DNA from: Pseudomonas sp. RSB 5.4
GTDB taxonomy: Bacteria; Pseudomonadota; Gammaproteobacteria; Pseudomonadales; Pseudomonadaceae
DNA length: 64,000 bases
NCBI RefSeq assembly: GCF_037126175.1
Contig: NZ_CP146986.1
Location: forward strand, 4,225,001-4,289,000
Reading direction: 5' to 3'
Below are positions 47,381-56,588 of this stretch, in pieces. Every line of letters starts with the position of its first letter. Position 1 is the stretch's first letter. A model generated the notes under the pieces. It had not been told where the DNA came from. It ran no database searches and worked only from the letters and a program-made list of their open reading frames with translations. The position numbers and the translations under genes are program-made.

Positions 47381-48604
47381 TCAGGGTTTGGCCAGCGCTG
47401 GCAGGTCGCCGGTCAACCCCAGCGCCTCACGCACAAACAACGCCTTCGCCTCCGGCATCTGCTCCACCAGCTTCAACCCGGCATTACGCAACCAGCGCAG
47501 CGGCAGCGGATCGGCCTGGAACAGACGCTCGAAGCCCTCCATCGCCGCCATCAGCGCCAGGTTATGCGGCATGCGCCGGCGTTCGTAGCGGCTCAGCACT
47601 TTCACATCGGCCAGACGCTCACCACGTTCGGCAGCCTGCAACAGCACTTCAGCCAGCACCGCTGCATCGAGGAAGCCCAGGTTCACACCCTGCCCGGCCA
47701 ACGGGTGAATGGTATGCGCCGCATCACCTATCAGCGCCAGCCCTTCGGCGACGTAGCGCTTGGCATGCCGTTGACGCAACGGCACGCACAGGCGCGGATC
47801 AGCGCTGATCACCTCGCCCAGGCAGCCTTCGAACGCCCGGTCCAGCTCACGGCAGAATGCGGTTTCATCCAGCGCCATCAGGCGTTCGGCTTCACTCGGG
47901 GTGGTCGACCAGACGATCGAGCACCAGTCCTGCTGCCCGTCACGTTCCAGCGGCAGAAACGCCAGCGGCCCGTGATCGGTGAAGCGCTGCCACGCGGTCA
48001 TCCGGTGTGGCTTGCTGCTGCGCACACTGGTGACGATGGCGTGGTGCAGGTAATCCCACTCGCGGGTGGCGACGCCGGTCAGGCGGCGCACCGCCGAGTT
48101 GGCGCCGTCCGCGGCAATCACCAGCGGCGCACGCAACTGCCGGCCATCGGCCAGGGTCAGCAGCCAGTCGTCGCCGGAGCGGCGCATCTGCTCCAGCCGT
48201 GCGTTGGCCAGCATGCCCAGATCGCAATCGTGCAAACGATCGAGCAAGGCATCCTGCACCACGCGGTTTTCGACGATATGACCGAGCACTTCGGCATGCA
48301 CACTGCTCGCCGAAAAATGAATCTGTCCGGTGCCGCTGCCGTCCCACACGTGCATGTCGGTGTACGGGCTGCTGCGACGCTGGGCGATACCGTCCCAGAC
48401 GCCGAGGCGTTCGAGAATCCGCTGACTGGCCGCCGACAAGGCGCTCACTCGCGGCTCGAACGGCGCGGCGGCATCGAACGGTTTGACGCTCAGCGGGCTG
48501 CCGTCGAGCAGCAACACTTCCAGGCCGCTGTCCTGCAACGCCAACGCGAGGGCGCTGCCGACCATTCCGGCTCCGACAATCAGCAGATCTGCGCGCATTT
48601 CCAT
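47381..48604 (-). CDS. ubiI: Ubiquinone-biosynthesis FAD monooxygenase (UbiI/VisC type)
   Basis: The 407-residue flavoprotein has the FAD motif IVGAGMVGSALALALQDSGL and the second motif LIGDAAHTIHPLAGQGVNLG. It hydroxylates the polyprenyl ring in ubiquinone synthesis. It is paralogous to ubiH, about 100 bases upstream. By position it matches the P. aeruginosa gene assigned as UbiI. The start could be at 48604 or two codons later. Confidence 0.88.
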   Translation of the reverse strand: MEMRADLLIVGAGMVGSALALALQDSGLEVLLLDGSPLSVKPFDAAAPFEPRVSALSAASQRILERLGVWDGIAQRRSSPYTDMHVWDGSGTGQIHFSASSVHAEVLGHIVENRVVQDALLDRLHDCDLGMLANARLEQMRRSGDDWLLTLADGRQLRAPLVIAADGANSAVRRLTGVATREWDYLHHAIVTSVRSSKPHRMTAWQRFTDHGPLAFLPLERDGQQDWCSIVWSTTPSEAERLMALDETAFCRELDRAFEGCLGEVISADPRLCVPLRQRHAKRYVAEGLALIGDAAHTIHPLAGQGVNLGFLDAAVLAEVLLQAAERGERLADVKVLSRYERRRMPHNLALMAAMEGFERLFQADPLPLRWLRNAGLKLVEQMPEAKALFVREALGLTGDLPALAKP

Positions 48605-48706
48605 GCTTAAGCCTGTCTCGCTTGCGGCTTGAGCCGCACGTAAAGGGGTTTAGCGAGCGCGCCAGTTGGCGGCGCGCTGCTGAAAGTGAAAGTGCCGACC
48701 CGCCGC

Positions 48707-49894
48707 TCAAGCATCCGGCCGCGTCCCCAGCCCCATGGCCTGACGAGCAAACCAGCGCTTGGCCGGTGGCAACAGATCGAGACCGAGCAGGCCGATGTTG
48801 CGGCCCAGCGAGACCAGCGGCTGGGTGCTGCCGAACAGTCGGGTGACCTGATCGGAGAAGCCCACGGTGAGCTCCTGATCCAGACGCTGCCGCTCGCGAT
48901 AGGCCTGCAATGTAGGGAAGTCGCCCAGCGGTTTGTCGCTGGCAAGCAGCGCAGCGGCCAAGGCATCGGCATCACGCAACGACAGGTTGAAGCCCTGTCC
49001 GGCAATCGGGTGCAGGCTGTGCGCGGCATTGCCCAGCACGGCCAGATGCGAGCGCACTTGCTCCTCGGCCTCGACCAGTGACAACGGATACAGATGCCGC
49101 GCACCGACCTGTTTCAGGGTGCCGAGGCGGTAGCCGAAAACACCCTGCAGTTCACTGAGGAAATCGCGTTCGCTCAAATCGGCCAGGCGTTGCGCGTCCA
49201 TGCCCAGACGGGTCCAGACCAGCGCGCAACGGTTGTCTGGCAGCGGCAGCAAGGCCATCGGCCCTTCGTCGGTGAAACGCTCGAAGGCCATACCGTTGTG
49301 CGCTTCGCTCGGGGTGATGTTGGCGATCAGTGCGCTCTGGTTGTACGGACGCTTGCGCACGTTGATGCCCAGTTGCTCGCGCAGACCAGAGCGACCACCA
49401 TCGGCGAGCACCGCCAGATCGCACTCGACGGTTGTTTCATCGTTGAGGGTCAGGCGATAGCCGTCGGGCAGCGGCTCCATGCGCGTGACTTCCGCCGGGC
49501 AGCGCCAGCTGATCACGTCTTTATCCAGATGCTGCCACAGGCACTGGCCGAGCCAGGCGTTCTCCACCACATAACCGAGCGCCGGCACGCCCTCTTCCAT
49601 CGCCGACAGACGGGCGGTGGAGAAGCGACCACGGTCGGACACGTGAATCTGTTTGATCGGCTCGGCGCGGCGGGAAATCTCCTGCCACACGCCCAGCCGT
49701 TGATAGATCTGCCGGGAACCGAAGGACAGCGCCGACGAACGTGCGTCGTAGCTCGGCTGCCAGCTGTCGCCGGGGGCGAACGGTTCGATCAGGACGATTT
49801 TCCAGCCACGCGCCTTGGCCCCGGCCTGCAAGGCCAGCGCCAGACTGGCGCCGACCAGGCCGCCACCGATGATTGCCAGATTGACTCGACTCAT
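48707..49894 (-). CDS. ubiH: 2-octaprenyl-6-methoxyphenol hydroxylase UbiH
   Basis: The 395-residue FAD monooxygenase has IIGGGLVGASLALALQAGAK at the N-terminus and VLGNAAHSLHPIAGQGFNLS for the FAD-ribityl site. It carries out a ring hydroxylation in ubiquinone synthesis. It overlaps the pepP stop in an ATGA at 49891-49894, which indicates translational coupling. The pepP-ubiH-ubiI order is the one known from other gammaproteobacteria. Confidence 0.93.
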   Translation of the reverse strand: MSRVNLAIIGGGLVGASLALALQAGAKARGWKIVLIEPFAPGDSWQPSYDARSSALSFGSRQIYQRLGVWQEISRRAEPIKQIHVSDRGRFSTARLSAMEEGVPALGYVVENAWLGQCLWQHLDKDVISWRCPAEVTRMEPLPDGYRLTLNDETTVECDLAVLADGGRSGLREQLGINVRKRPYNQSALIANITPSEAHNGMAFERFTDEGPMALLPLPDNRCALVWTRLGMDAQRLADLSERDFLSELQGVFGYRLGTLKQVGARHLYPLSLVEAEEQVRSHLAVLGNAAHSLHPIAGQGFNLSLRDADALAAALLASDKPLGDFPTLQAYRERQRLDQELTVGFSDQVTRLFGSTQPLVSLGRNIGLLGLDLLPPAKRWFARQAMGLGTRPDA

Positions 49895-51225
49895 GCCGCG
49901 TGTGTCCGTGCTTGCGCCATCAGCGCTTCGATTTCGGCGACGGTTTTCGGTACGCCGCTGGTCAATATTTCACAACCGGTCTTGGTCACTACCACGTCAT
50001 CCTCGATGCGCACGCCAATGCCGCGCCATTTCTTCGCTACGTTCTGGTTGTCCGGGGCAATGTAGATGCCCGGCTCGACGGTCAGCGCCATGCCGACCTC
50101 CAGCACTCGCCATTCGCCGCCGACCTTGTATTCGCCGACGTCGTGCACATCCATGCCCAGCCAATGGCCGGCACGGTGCATGTAAAACGCTTTATAGGCT
50201 TCGGTCGCGATCAACTCATCGACCTCGCCTTGCAGGATTCCGAGCTTGACCAGGCCTGCGGTAATCACCCTGACCGTGGCTTCGTGCGCCTGATTCCAGT
50301 TTTTGTTCGGGGCGATTTCAGCGAATGCGGCTTCCTGCGAGGCCAGCACCAGTTCGTAGATCGCCTTCTGCTCGGCAGAGAACTTGCCGTTGACCGGCCA
50401 CGTGCGGGTGATGTCGCTGGCGTAGCAGTCGATCTCGCAACCAGCGTCGATCAACACCAGATCGCCGTCCTTGAGCAGCGCGTCATTCTGCTGGTAATGC
50501 AGGATGCAGCTGTTGCGCCCGGCAGCGACGATCGAACCGTAGGCCGGCATCTTCGCGCCGCCCTTGCGGAACTCGTAATCGAGCTCGGCTTCGAGGCTGT
50601 ATTCGTAAAACCCCGGCCGGCTGGCCTGCATCGCCCGGATATGCGCCTGCGCGGAAATCCGTGCGGCTTCGCGCATCACCTTCACCTCTGCCGCCGATTT
50701 ATACAGGCGCATGTCGTGCAGCAGGTGATCCAGGGCAACGAATTCGTTCGGTGGCTGGGCGCCCAGATGTGCCTTGGAGCGGATCACATTGATCCAGTCC
50801 ATCAGGTGGCGATCAAATTCCGGGTTGCTGCCCATCGCCGAATACACCCGGTCGCGGCCTTCGATCAGGCCCGGGAGAATGTCGTCAATGTCGGTAATGG
50901 GGAACGCGTCGTCGGCGCCGTAATCACGGATCGCACCTTCCTGCCCTGCGCGCAGGCCGTCCCATAACTCGCGTTCGGCATTGCGTTCACGGCAGAACAG
51001 CACGTACTCGCCGTGCTCGCGGCCGGGCATCAGGACGATGACCGCCTGTGGCTCGGGGAATCCGCTGAGGTACTGGAAGTCGCTGTCCTGGCGGTAGACG
51101 TGCTCGACGTCGCGGTTGCGGATCGCGACCGCGGCGGCGGGCAGGATCGCGATGCTGTTGGGTTCCATCTGCGCCATCAGGGCCTTGCGGCGACGGCTGT
51201 ATTCCGCTTTGGGGATATGGATCAT
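49891..51225 (-). CDS. pepP: Xaa-Pro aminopeptidase PepP
   Basis: This 444-residue M24 metallopeptidase removes N-terminal residues that precede proline. The metal ligands lie in LIDAGCEIDCYASDITR, in GHWLGMDVHDVGEY, and in the Glu residues near TVEPGIYIAPDN and GIGVRIEDDVVVT. The N-terminal domain with FQYLSGFPEPQAVI is typical of PepP. It is 27 bases downstream of ygfB. Confidence 0.94.
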   Translation of the reverse strand: MIHIPKAEYSRRRKALMAQMEPNSIAILPAAAVAIRNRDVEHVYRQDSDFQYLSGFPEPQAVIVLMPGREHGEYVLFCRERNAERELWDGLRAGQEGAIRDYGADDAFPITDIDDILPGLIEGRDRVYSAMGSNPEFDRHLMDWINVIRSKAHLGAQPPNEFVALDHLLHDMRLYKSAAEVKVMREAARISAQAHIRAMQASRPGFYEYSLEAELDYEFRKGGAKMPAYGSIVAAGRNSCILHYQQNDALLKDGDLVLIDAGCEIDCYASDITRTWPVNGKFSAEQKAIYELVLASQEAAFAEIAPNKNWNQAHEATVRVITAGLVKLGILQGEVDELIATEAYKAFYMHRAGHWLGMDVHDVGEYKVGGEWRVLEVGMALTVEPGIYIAPDNQNVAKKWRGIGVRIEDDVVVTKTGCEILTSGVPKTVAEIEALMAQARTHAA

Positions 51226-51252
51226 GGGCAGATGGCTTTCCCTGGCACGCGA

Positions 51253-51813
51253 TTAATGCAGCGACGGCTTGGCGGCTGGCGGCACGTCGGCTTTTTTGGT
51301 TTCCGAGAACAGCAGCAGCGGTGCGACGCGCAGGTATTCCATGACTTCCATGTAGTCGCTTTCGCCGTCTTCGGATTCTTCCAGAGCGTCTTGCACCTGG
51401 GAGATCGCCGCCAGATCCTGCAGCACTTCGGTGGCTTCGGTGCTGAGCATGCTGCTGTCGCGGCAGTTCAGGCCGAAACCGCTGAGGAAGCCCTGGCACC
51501 ATTGGCCCAGTGCGGCGGCGCGGTCGGCCAGCGGTGCGTCATCGGTCGGCAACAGCAGAACGACGGTGACGTCACTGCCGGTCAACTCACCCTTGACCAT
51601 CTCTTGCAGGCCGATCAGGGCGTTGCGGACGTTGTCCTGTGGCTCGTTTTCCAGAAGTTCGGCGGCATCGATCAGCCACTCGTCGGCGTTGAATCCGGCA
51701 CCGGCGCAGCTGCGGCCGAGCAGCAGGCCATGCAGTTCGGCAGGCGAGACGTTGTGGCCGCTGGAAGTCAGCAGGGTGGCAAAGGCTTGGTACGGGGAAT
51801 TCGCAATGGTCAT
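51253..51813 (-). CDS. ygfB: YgfB/UPF0149 family protein
   Basis: The 186-residue helical protein has [20 protein letters not shown] and [11 protein letters not shown], the marks of UPF0149. The gene directly upstream of pepP is ygfB in many gammaproteobacteria. In P. aeruginosa YgfB affects AmpC expression through AlpA-related anti-termination; that role here is inferred from family membership. Confidence 0.9.
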   Translation of the reverse strand: MTIANSPYQAFATLLTSSGHNVSPAELHGLLLGRSCAGAGFNADEWLIDAAELLENEPQDNVRNALIGLQEMVKGELTGSDVTVVLLLPTDDAPLADRAAALGQWCQGFLSGFGLNCRDSSMLSTEATEVLQDLAAISQVQDALEESEDGESDYMEVMEYLRVAPLLLFSETKKADVPPAAKPSLH

Positions 51814-51929
51814 GGGCAGCTAGGCGCCAGACGGCGCTATGTCTAGAATGAAGGCCTTGTATCCTACATCGACAGACTCGCCAAGACTATTAAAGGCTGT
51901 CCGCCAGCCAGGCGCCTGCCGCCCATCAG

Positions 51930-52157
51930 ATGAATTCAGTGGACACAATGGAAGACACCGACCTGCAAGCGCTGATGGCCAGACTCGAGAAGCTGATTAC
52001 CCGAGTCGAGCAACTAAAGAGTCAAAACGCACTCTTACTAGCTCAGGAAAAGACCTGGCGCGAGGAACGCGCTCACCTCATTGAAAAAAACGAAATCGCC
52101 CGGCGTAAGGTCGAATCGATGATTTCGCGCCTCAAGGCCCTGGAGCAAGACTCATGA
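51930..52157 (+). CDS. Small coiled-coil protein (TIGR02449 family)
   Basis: The 75-residue protein is almost entirely a coiled coil: LQALMARLEKLITRVEQLKS followed by NALLLAQEKTWREE. It belongs to the small family found directly before zapA; a cell-division link is likely. Its stop overlaps the zapA start in an ATGA at 52154-52157. The start may be 51930 or 51948 (MEDTDLQ). Confidence 0.88.
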   Translation: MNSVDTMEDTDLQALMARLEKLITRVEQLKSQNALLLAQEKTWREERAHLIEKNEIARRKVESMISRLKALEQDS

Positions 52158-52471
52158 GTTCAAGCAATAGCGTTACCGTGCAGATCCTCGACAAAGAATA
52201 TTCGATCATCTGCCCCCAGGAAGAACGCAGCAATCTGGTCAGCGCCGCCCGCTACCTGGACGGCAAGATGCGCGAGATCCGCAGCAGCGGCAAAGTCATC
52301 GGCGCCGACCGTATTGCGGTGATGGCCGCGCTGAACATCACCCACGACCTCTTGCACAAAGAAGAGCGCCCGGACATCCAGGCCAGCGGCTCGACCCGTG
52401 AACAGGTGCGCGACTTGCTCGATCGTGTCGATCTGGTGCTGGCCGACGATCCGGACATCAGCAAGGGCTGA
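52154..52471 (+). CDS. zapA: Cell division protein ZapA
   Basis: The 105-residue protein opens VTVQILDKEYSIICPQEERS and has LVSAARYLDGKMREIRSSGK, as in ZapA, which cross-links FtsZ filaments. The C-terminal helix forms a coiled coil. It is translated with the upstream coiled-coil gene, and the 6S RNA gene follows at once. Confidence 0.94.
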   Translation: MSSSNSVTVQILDKEYSIICPQEERSNLVSAARYLDGKMREIRSSGKVIGADRIAVMAALNITHDLLHKEERPDIQASGSTREQVRDLLDRVDLVLADDPDISKG

Positions 52472-52490
52472 TTCGCCAGGCCGCTTGAGG

Positions 52491-52496
52491 TATACT
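52491..52496 (+). promoter_or_regulatory. -10 element of ssrS
   Basis: TATACT lies just upstream of the 6S RNA 5' end. No convincing -35 was seen. Confidence 0.6.
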
Positions 52497-52501
52497 CGCC
52501 G

Positions 52502-52682
52502 CACTCCCTGGGGTGCTTGCCAGTTGACGATGTCCCTGAGCCGATTCGCACTACCCTGGAAGTTGCACGTTGGGCTGGTGTGCATGTCCGCCAGACGGAA
52601 AGCCTTAAAGTCTACTGCATCTTCCACCTTGAACTTTCGGGTTCAAGGGCTAAGTTGACAGCGGTTCATCCGGGGAGCCTGA
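52502..52682 (+). ncRNA. ssrS: 6S RNA
   Basis: This RNA regulates sigma70 RNA polymerase by mimicking an open promoter. The 5' strand CTCCCTGGGGTGCTTGCCAG and 3' strand GTTCATCCGGGGAGCC can pair as the closing stem, and a large internal bulge lies between. The position between zapA and the 5-formyl-THF cyclo-ligase gene is the standard ssrS location. Ends are approximate. Confidence 0.92.
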
Positions 52683-52689
52683 TTCGAAT

Positions 52690-52723
52690 CCGATGCCGGT
52701 TTTTGCCGGCATCGGATTTTTTA
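52690..52723 (+). terminator. Terminator after ssrS
   Basis: The hairpin CCGATGCCGG-TTTTT-CCGGCATCGG is followed by a T run. Confidence 0.85.
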
Positions 52724-52760
52724 TGCGTGCGTTTTCGCCCTCACCTGCCGAAGCCGAACC

Positions 52761-53366
52761 ATGACCGAACCTGCGCTGCTGCCCCGCCCGCAACTCCGCC
52801 GCCTGCTGCGCAAGGCGCGCCGTGCACTGACTCCCGGTGAACAACGGCAGGCCGCCAAAGGCCTGTTCCGGCAACTGGCGCAAGACCCGCACTTTCGCCG
52901 GGCCCGACATATCTCTCTGTACCTGCCCACCGACGGTGAAATCGACCCGCGCCTGCTGCTGCGCGAAGCCCAGCGTCGCGGCAAGGCCACCTACCTGCCG
53001 GTGCTCAGCGCCTGGCCGCGAACCAAAATGGTGTTCCAGCGGATTCGCCCCGGCGACAAGCTCAAGCCCAACCGCTTCCGCATTCTCGAACCGCGGGCCA
53101 ATCTGGCCCATCAGCGCAAGGTCTGGACCCTGGATCTGGTGTTGTTGCCACTGGTGGGGTTTGACGATGCTGGCGGACGCCTGGGGATGGGCGGCGGATT
53201 CTACGATCGCAGTCTGGCGTACCTGGTCCGGCGCAAAAACTGGCGCAAGCCGACGTTGCTGGGCCTGGCCCATGAATGTCAGAAAGTCGAACGCCTGGCG
53301 CAGGCCAGCTGGGATGTACCGTTGCAGGGCACGGTCACCGATAAGGCGTGGTATTTCGCGGGATAG
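52761..53366 (+). CDS. 5-formyltetrahydrofolate cyclo-ligase
   Basis: The 201-residue enzyme (YgfA/FthC, MTHFS) converts 5-formyl-THF to 5,10-methenyl-THF with ATP. The substrate-binding loop GRLGMGGGFYDRSLAYL and the N-terminal LRRLLRKARRALTPGEQRQA are typical. It commonly follows ssrS. Upstream gcv genes supply folate C1 units, although they are not in the same operon. Confidence 0.93.
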   Translation: MTEPALLPRPQLRRLLRKARRALTPGEQRQAAKGLFRQLAQDPHFRRARHISLYLPTDGEIDPRLLLREAQRRGKATYLPVLSAWPRTKMVFQRIRPGDKLKPNRFRILEPRANLAHQRKVWTLDLVLLPLVGFDDAGGRLGMGGGFYDRSLAYLVRRKNWRKPTLLGLAHECQKVERLAQASWDVPLQGTVTDKAWYFAG

Positions 53367-53401
53367 ACGCCGCGCAGATCAGCGGCGTCGGGAAGGCAGT
53401 T

Positions 53402-53557
53402 TCAGCGCTTGAAGGCGGTCGACTGTTGGACCTGTTGCGCGACTTCAACCGGAGCATCGGTCTTGCTCGTCCACAGACTTTGCGCGTAACCGGTGGTCAC
53501 GACGCCAAGGCCGAACAAAATAACCAAAGTCCATAGCAAATCCGGTTTGCGTTTCAT
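53402..53557 (-). CDS. Small single-pass membrane protein, 51 residues
   Basis: Translated by hand from the minus strand. The protein begins MKRKPDLLWTLVILFGLGVV and continues TTGYAQSLWTSKTD. It has a short basic N-terminus and one hydrophobic segment (about residues 7-25), then a soluble tail rich in Gln (VAQQVQQSTAF). GAGGGGGGCAATCG precedes the ATG. It is convergent with the cyclo-ligase gene. I do not recognise a function; the ordered N-terminus and good ribosome site support a real gene. Confidence 0.7.
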   Translation of the reverse strand: MKRKPDLLWTLVILFGLGVVTTGYAQSLWTSKTDAPVEVAQQVQQSTAFKR

Positions 53558-53754
53558 CGATTGCCCCCCTCAAGGCACATCATCACGATGACAGCAGCGG
53601 TTTCCATTCGTAGGCCGTGCAGCAGCGTCAAGCTTTAAAGGCCGGCATTTTGCGACAACGTGAACCTCGGCGCAAACGCTGACGTCAACCGACCGTCGGT
53701 TTGTCATAAAATTGCCCGACAACCTGCCCAATGACCGCTTGAGGAGCAAAAGAC

Positions 53755-54207
53755 ATGGCCTATTGGCTGATGAAATCCGAGCCCGACGAACTCTCGATCA
53801 AAGATCTGGAGAAACTCGGCAAAGCGCGCTGGGACGGGGTTCGCAACTATCAGGCGCGCAATTTCCTGCGGGCGATGGCGGTCGGCGATGAGTTCTTTTT
53901 CTACCACTCCAGTTGCCCGGAGCCGGGTATCGCCGGGATCGGCAAAATAATCGAGGCGGCGTACCCGGATCCCACCGCACTGGAACCCGAGAGCCATTAC
54001 TTCGACCCGAAGGCCACACCCGATAAAAACGCCTGGACTGCGATTGATGTTGCGCATGTCGAGACGTTTGCCCGGGTATTGAAGCTGGATTATCTGAAGC
54101 CGCAGACTGCGCTGGCGGAGATGCCGTTGGTGCAGAAGGGTTCTCGGCTGTCGGTGATGCCAGTGACGGCGGAGCAATGGGCTGCGGTGATCGCGCTCAA
54201 ACCCTGA
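53755..54207 (+). CDS. EVE-domain protein
   Basis: The 150-residue protein opens MAYWLMKSEPDELSIKDLEK and has WDGVRNYQARNFLRAMAVGD and FFYHSSCPEPGIAGIGKI, as in EVE (PUA-like) domains, which bind modified bases in nucleic acids. GAGGAGCAAAAGAC precedes the start. The protein is a single domain; its ligand is unknown. Confidence 0.9.
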   Translation: MAYWLMKSEPDELSIKDLEKLGKARWDGVRNYQARNFLRAMAVGDEFFFYHSSCPEPGIAGIGKIIEAAYPDPTALEPESHYFDPKATPDKNAWTAIDVAHVETFARVLKLDYLKPQTALAEMPLVQKGSRLSVMPVTAEQWAAVIALKP

Positions 54208-54226
54208 TCATTTCGCGACTGTTGGA

Positions 54227-54328
54227 TCGCTTTCGCGAGCAAGCCCGCTCCCACAGGGTTGCGCGGTGATCACACATTCATGTGACACGACAAACCACTG
54301 TGTGAGCGGGCTTGCTCGCGAAGAGGCC
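54227..54328. repeat. REPIN
   Basis: Inverted REP pair (TTTCGCGAGCAAGCCCGCTC; GAGCGGGCTTGCTCGCGAAG) between convergent genes. Confidence 0.85.
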
Positions 54329-54347
54329 CGTCCGGACAACGAATTTC

Positions 54348-54755
54348 TTACTGAATGATCAAGTTGTTGAACAACAGGTCTTCAACCACCGGCTTGCCGG
54401 TCTCGTCGTTCATCACTTGCTGGGTCTGCTTCAGCGCTTCCTGACGCAGCTTCTCCTTGCCTTCGATGCTGCCCATCGCCTCGGTCGTCTGCTGAGTGAA
54501 CAGCGCCACCAGTTGATTGCGGATCAGCGGCTCGTTGGCCTTGACCAGTTTGGTCGCCTCGTCGCCAGTCACACGCAGCGCCACATCGGCCTTGTAGACC
54601 TTGAGCTTCGGCGTGCCGTCCAGCCCGTAATTGCCCACGAACGGCGGGCTCAGGGTGATGTAGTTGACCTTCGGCGCCTCGCCTTCTTTGGCTTCTTCGG
54701 CCAGCGCTGCCACAGGCAGAGACAGGGCCAGCAACAACATGATCCACGCTTTCAC
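54348..54755 (-). CDS. FliL-like secreted/membrane protein
   Basis: The 135-residue product starts with GTG at 54755 (KAWIMLLLALSLPVAALA signal segment), preceded by AAGGAG. The rest, VNYITLSPPFVGNYG ... LKVYKADVALRV and LIRNQLVALFTQQTTEAM, resembles the C-terminal domain of FliL, the flagellar basal-body protein. No flagellar gene is nearby. A stator-like or unrelated envelope role is possible. The longer frame to 54866 has no ribosome site. Confidence 0.8.
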   Translation of the reverse strand: MKAWIMLLLALSLPVAALAEEAKEGEAPKVNYITLSPPFVGNYGLDGTPKLKVYKADVALRVTGDEATKLVKANEPLIRNQLVALFTQQTTEAMGSIEGKEKLRQEALKQTQQVMNDETGKPVVEDLLFNNLIIQ

Positions 54756-54905
54756 AATTCGCTCCTTATCCGGTTTGCGGCCTAGCATAACGACCCGCCG
54801 CGCAAGCACAAGCTTATGGCTGACTATCAGGGTCGGGCATGCTCGTTGACCCGTTGACTGACACACCTACACTTATCGGCCATCACTCCCAAAGGAATAG
54901 CCCTG

Positions 54906-55883
54906 ATGAAAGCCGTGCTGTGCAAAGCCTTCGGCCCTGCCGAATCGCTGGTGCTGGAAGACGTCGCCAGTCCTGTCGCGAAGAAGAACGAAATCCTGCT
55001 GGAGGTGCACGCCGCCGGGGTCAACTTCCCGGACACGCTGATCATCGAGGGCAAGTATCAGTTCAAGCCGCCCTTCCCGTTTTCTCCGGGGGGCGAAGCG
55101 GCCGGCGTGGTCAGCGCCGTCGGTGAGAAAGTCAGCCATCTGAAAGTCGGCGACCGGGTCATGGCCCTGACCGGCTGGGGCAGCTTCGCCGAACAGGTCG
55201 CGGTGCCGGGCTACAACGTGCTGCCGATCCCGACGTCGATGGATTTCAATACCGCTGCGGCGTTCAGCATGACCTACGGCACTTCGATGCACGCCCTCAA
55301 GCAGCGCGCGAACCTGCAACCGGGCGAGACCCTGCTGGTGCTCGGCGCTTCCGGCGGCGTCGGTCTGGCGGCGGTGGAAATCGGCAAAGCCATGGGCGCC
55401 CGGGTGATTGCCGCCGCCAGCAGCGCGGAAAAACTCGCCGTGGCCAAGGCCGCCGGCGCCGATGAACTGATCAACTACAGCGAAACCAGCCTCAAGGACG
55501 AAATCAAACGCCTCACCGACGGTCAGGGCGCCGACGTGATCTACGACCCGGTCGGCGGCGACCTATTTGACCAGGCCATTCGGGCGATCGCCTGGAACGG
55601 CCGCTTGCTGGTGGTCGGCTTCGCCAGCGGGCGCATCCCCGAATTTCCGGTCAACCTTGCCCTGCTCAAGGGCGCGGCAGTGGTCGGCGTGTTCTGGGGC
55701 TCCTTCGCCCAGCGCCAGCCGCAGGACAACGCGGCGAACTTCCAGCAGTTGTTCAGCTGGTTCGCCGAGGGCAAGTTGAAACCGCTGGTGTCGCAGGTGT
55801 ATCCGCTGAGCAACGCGGCGCAGGCGATCAATGATCTGGGGCAACGCAAGGCTGTGGGCAAGGTGGTGGTGCAGGTGCGCTGA
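54906..55883 (+). CDS. NADPH:quinone oxidoreductase family protein (MDR)
   Basis: This is a 325-residue zinc-independent medium-chain dehydrogenase. The nucleotide-binding loop is LLVLGASGGVGLAAVEIGKA; the N-terminal catalytic domain has VLEDVASPVAKKNEILLEVH and FPFSPGGEAAGVVSAVG. No zinc-binding cysteine cluster is present. The substrate is probably a quinone or enone. AAAGGAATAG precedes the start. Confidence 0.9.
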   Translation: MKAVLCKAFGPAESLVLEDVASPVAKKNEILLEVHAAGVNFPDTLIIEGKYQFKPPFPFSPGGEAAGVVSAVGEKVSHLKVGDRVMALTGWGSFAEQVAVPGYNVLPIPTSMDFNTAAAFSMTYGTSMHALKQRANLQPGETLLVLGASGGVGLAAVEIGKAMGARVIAAASSAEKLAVAKAAGADELINYSETSLKDEIKRLTDGQGADVIYDPVGGDLFDQAIRAIAWNGRLLVVGFASGRIPEFPVNLALLKGAAVVGVFWGSFAQRQPQDNAANFQQLFSWFAEGKLKPLVSQVYPLSNAAQAINDLGQRKAVGKVVVQVR

Positions 55884-55973
55884 GTTTTTCAGGCCGGTGA
55901 CTTCCCGCAACCGGCTTGAGCCGCGCACAGCAGCGACGCAGCGTCGCCCTCAGCGGCGCTGCGTCGCCACCTG

Positions 55974-56588
55974 TCAAAGCAAATCACGAACCTCTCCCGG
56001 CAGAAAACTCATGTATCTACGCATAGGGTTTTCCCGGCAGCCCCTGACGATCATCGGTACGCGCCGGTTCATCTCGGCGATGATCGCCCGTCGCTGTTCA
56101 TCGGCCAACTGACTCTTGTGGATCACGTTCGAAATGTACGCACGGGTGTAGTCGAACACCTTCGCGTCAACCAACGCGTGCTCTGGCATGTTTCTGAAAC
56201 CGCCATTGATGACGTGACACTTAACTGACTTCAGCCACTGATTGATGTCGATCGGCTGATCCAGATCCAGTCGAAAGACTATCGGCGCAACGACCGACTG
56301 CTCCGCCGGCCGCTCTCCCGCTACTGTCCAGGGTTTGAATCGCCACTGTGTTACCGCATCTTTAACCACCTCAGCCAGGTCGGGATGAGCACTTTGCACA
56401 ATGTTGATCCCGCTGACAGAACCATCCGCCTTGACGATGAAGCTGACCCTGACCTCGCCTTCGACCCCGGCTCTGGACAACACCTTGGGGTAAATCGGCA
56501 TGGGATTGTTTTCGGGTATGAGCAACCCTTCCGCTGCCAGCGCGAGGCTGAAGATCATCAATAAAAGCCCAGCAAAAAACCATCGCAT
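55974..56588 (-). CDS. TonB C-terminal-domain protein
   Basis: The 204-residue protein has a signal peptide (FFAGLLLMIFSLALA) directly followed by a TonB-type C-terminal domain (PIYPKVLSRAGVEGEVRVSF; VVKDAVTQWRFKPW). It lacks the long Pro-rich spacer of true TonB. The last 90 residues, with cysteines in VKCHVINGG and VRGCRENP, are not recognised. It may be a periplasmic adaptor; no ExbBD genes lie nearby. Confidence 0.8.
   Translation of the reverse strand: MRWFFAGLLLMIFSLALAAEGLLIPENNPMPIYPKVLSRAGVEGEVRVSFIVKADGSVSGINIVQSAHPDLAEVVKDAVTQWRFKPWTVAGERPAEQSVVAPIVFRLDLDQPIDINQWLKSVKCHVINGGFRNMPEHALVDAKVFDYTRAYISNVIHKSQLADEQRRAIIAEMNRRVPMIVRGCRENPMRRYMSFLPGEVRDLL

Noticed and set aside
48607..49104. 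165-residue frame between ubiI and ubiH
   Set aside because: Most of it lies inside ubiH in another frame, and its Cys/Trp/Arg-rich sequence is not protein-like. The true gap of about 100 bases shows no small gene.
52160..52627. 155-residue minus-strand frame over zapA and ssrS
   Set aside because: It is antisense to zapA and to the 6S RNA and has no start signal.
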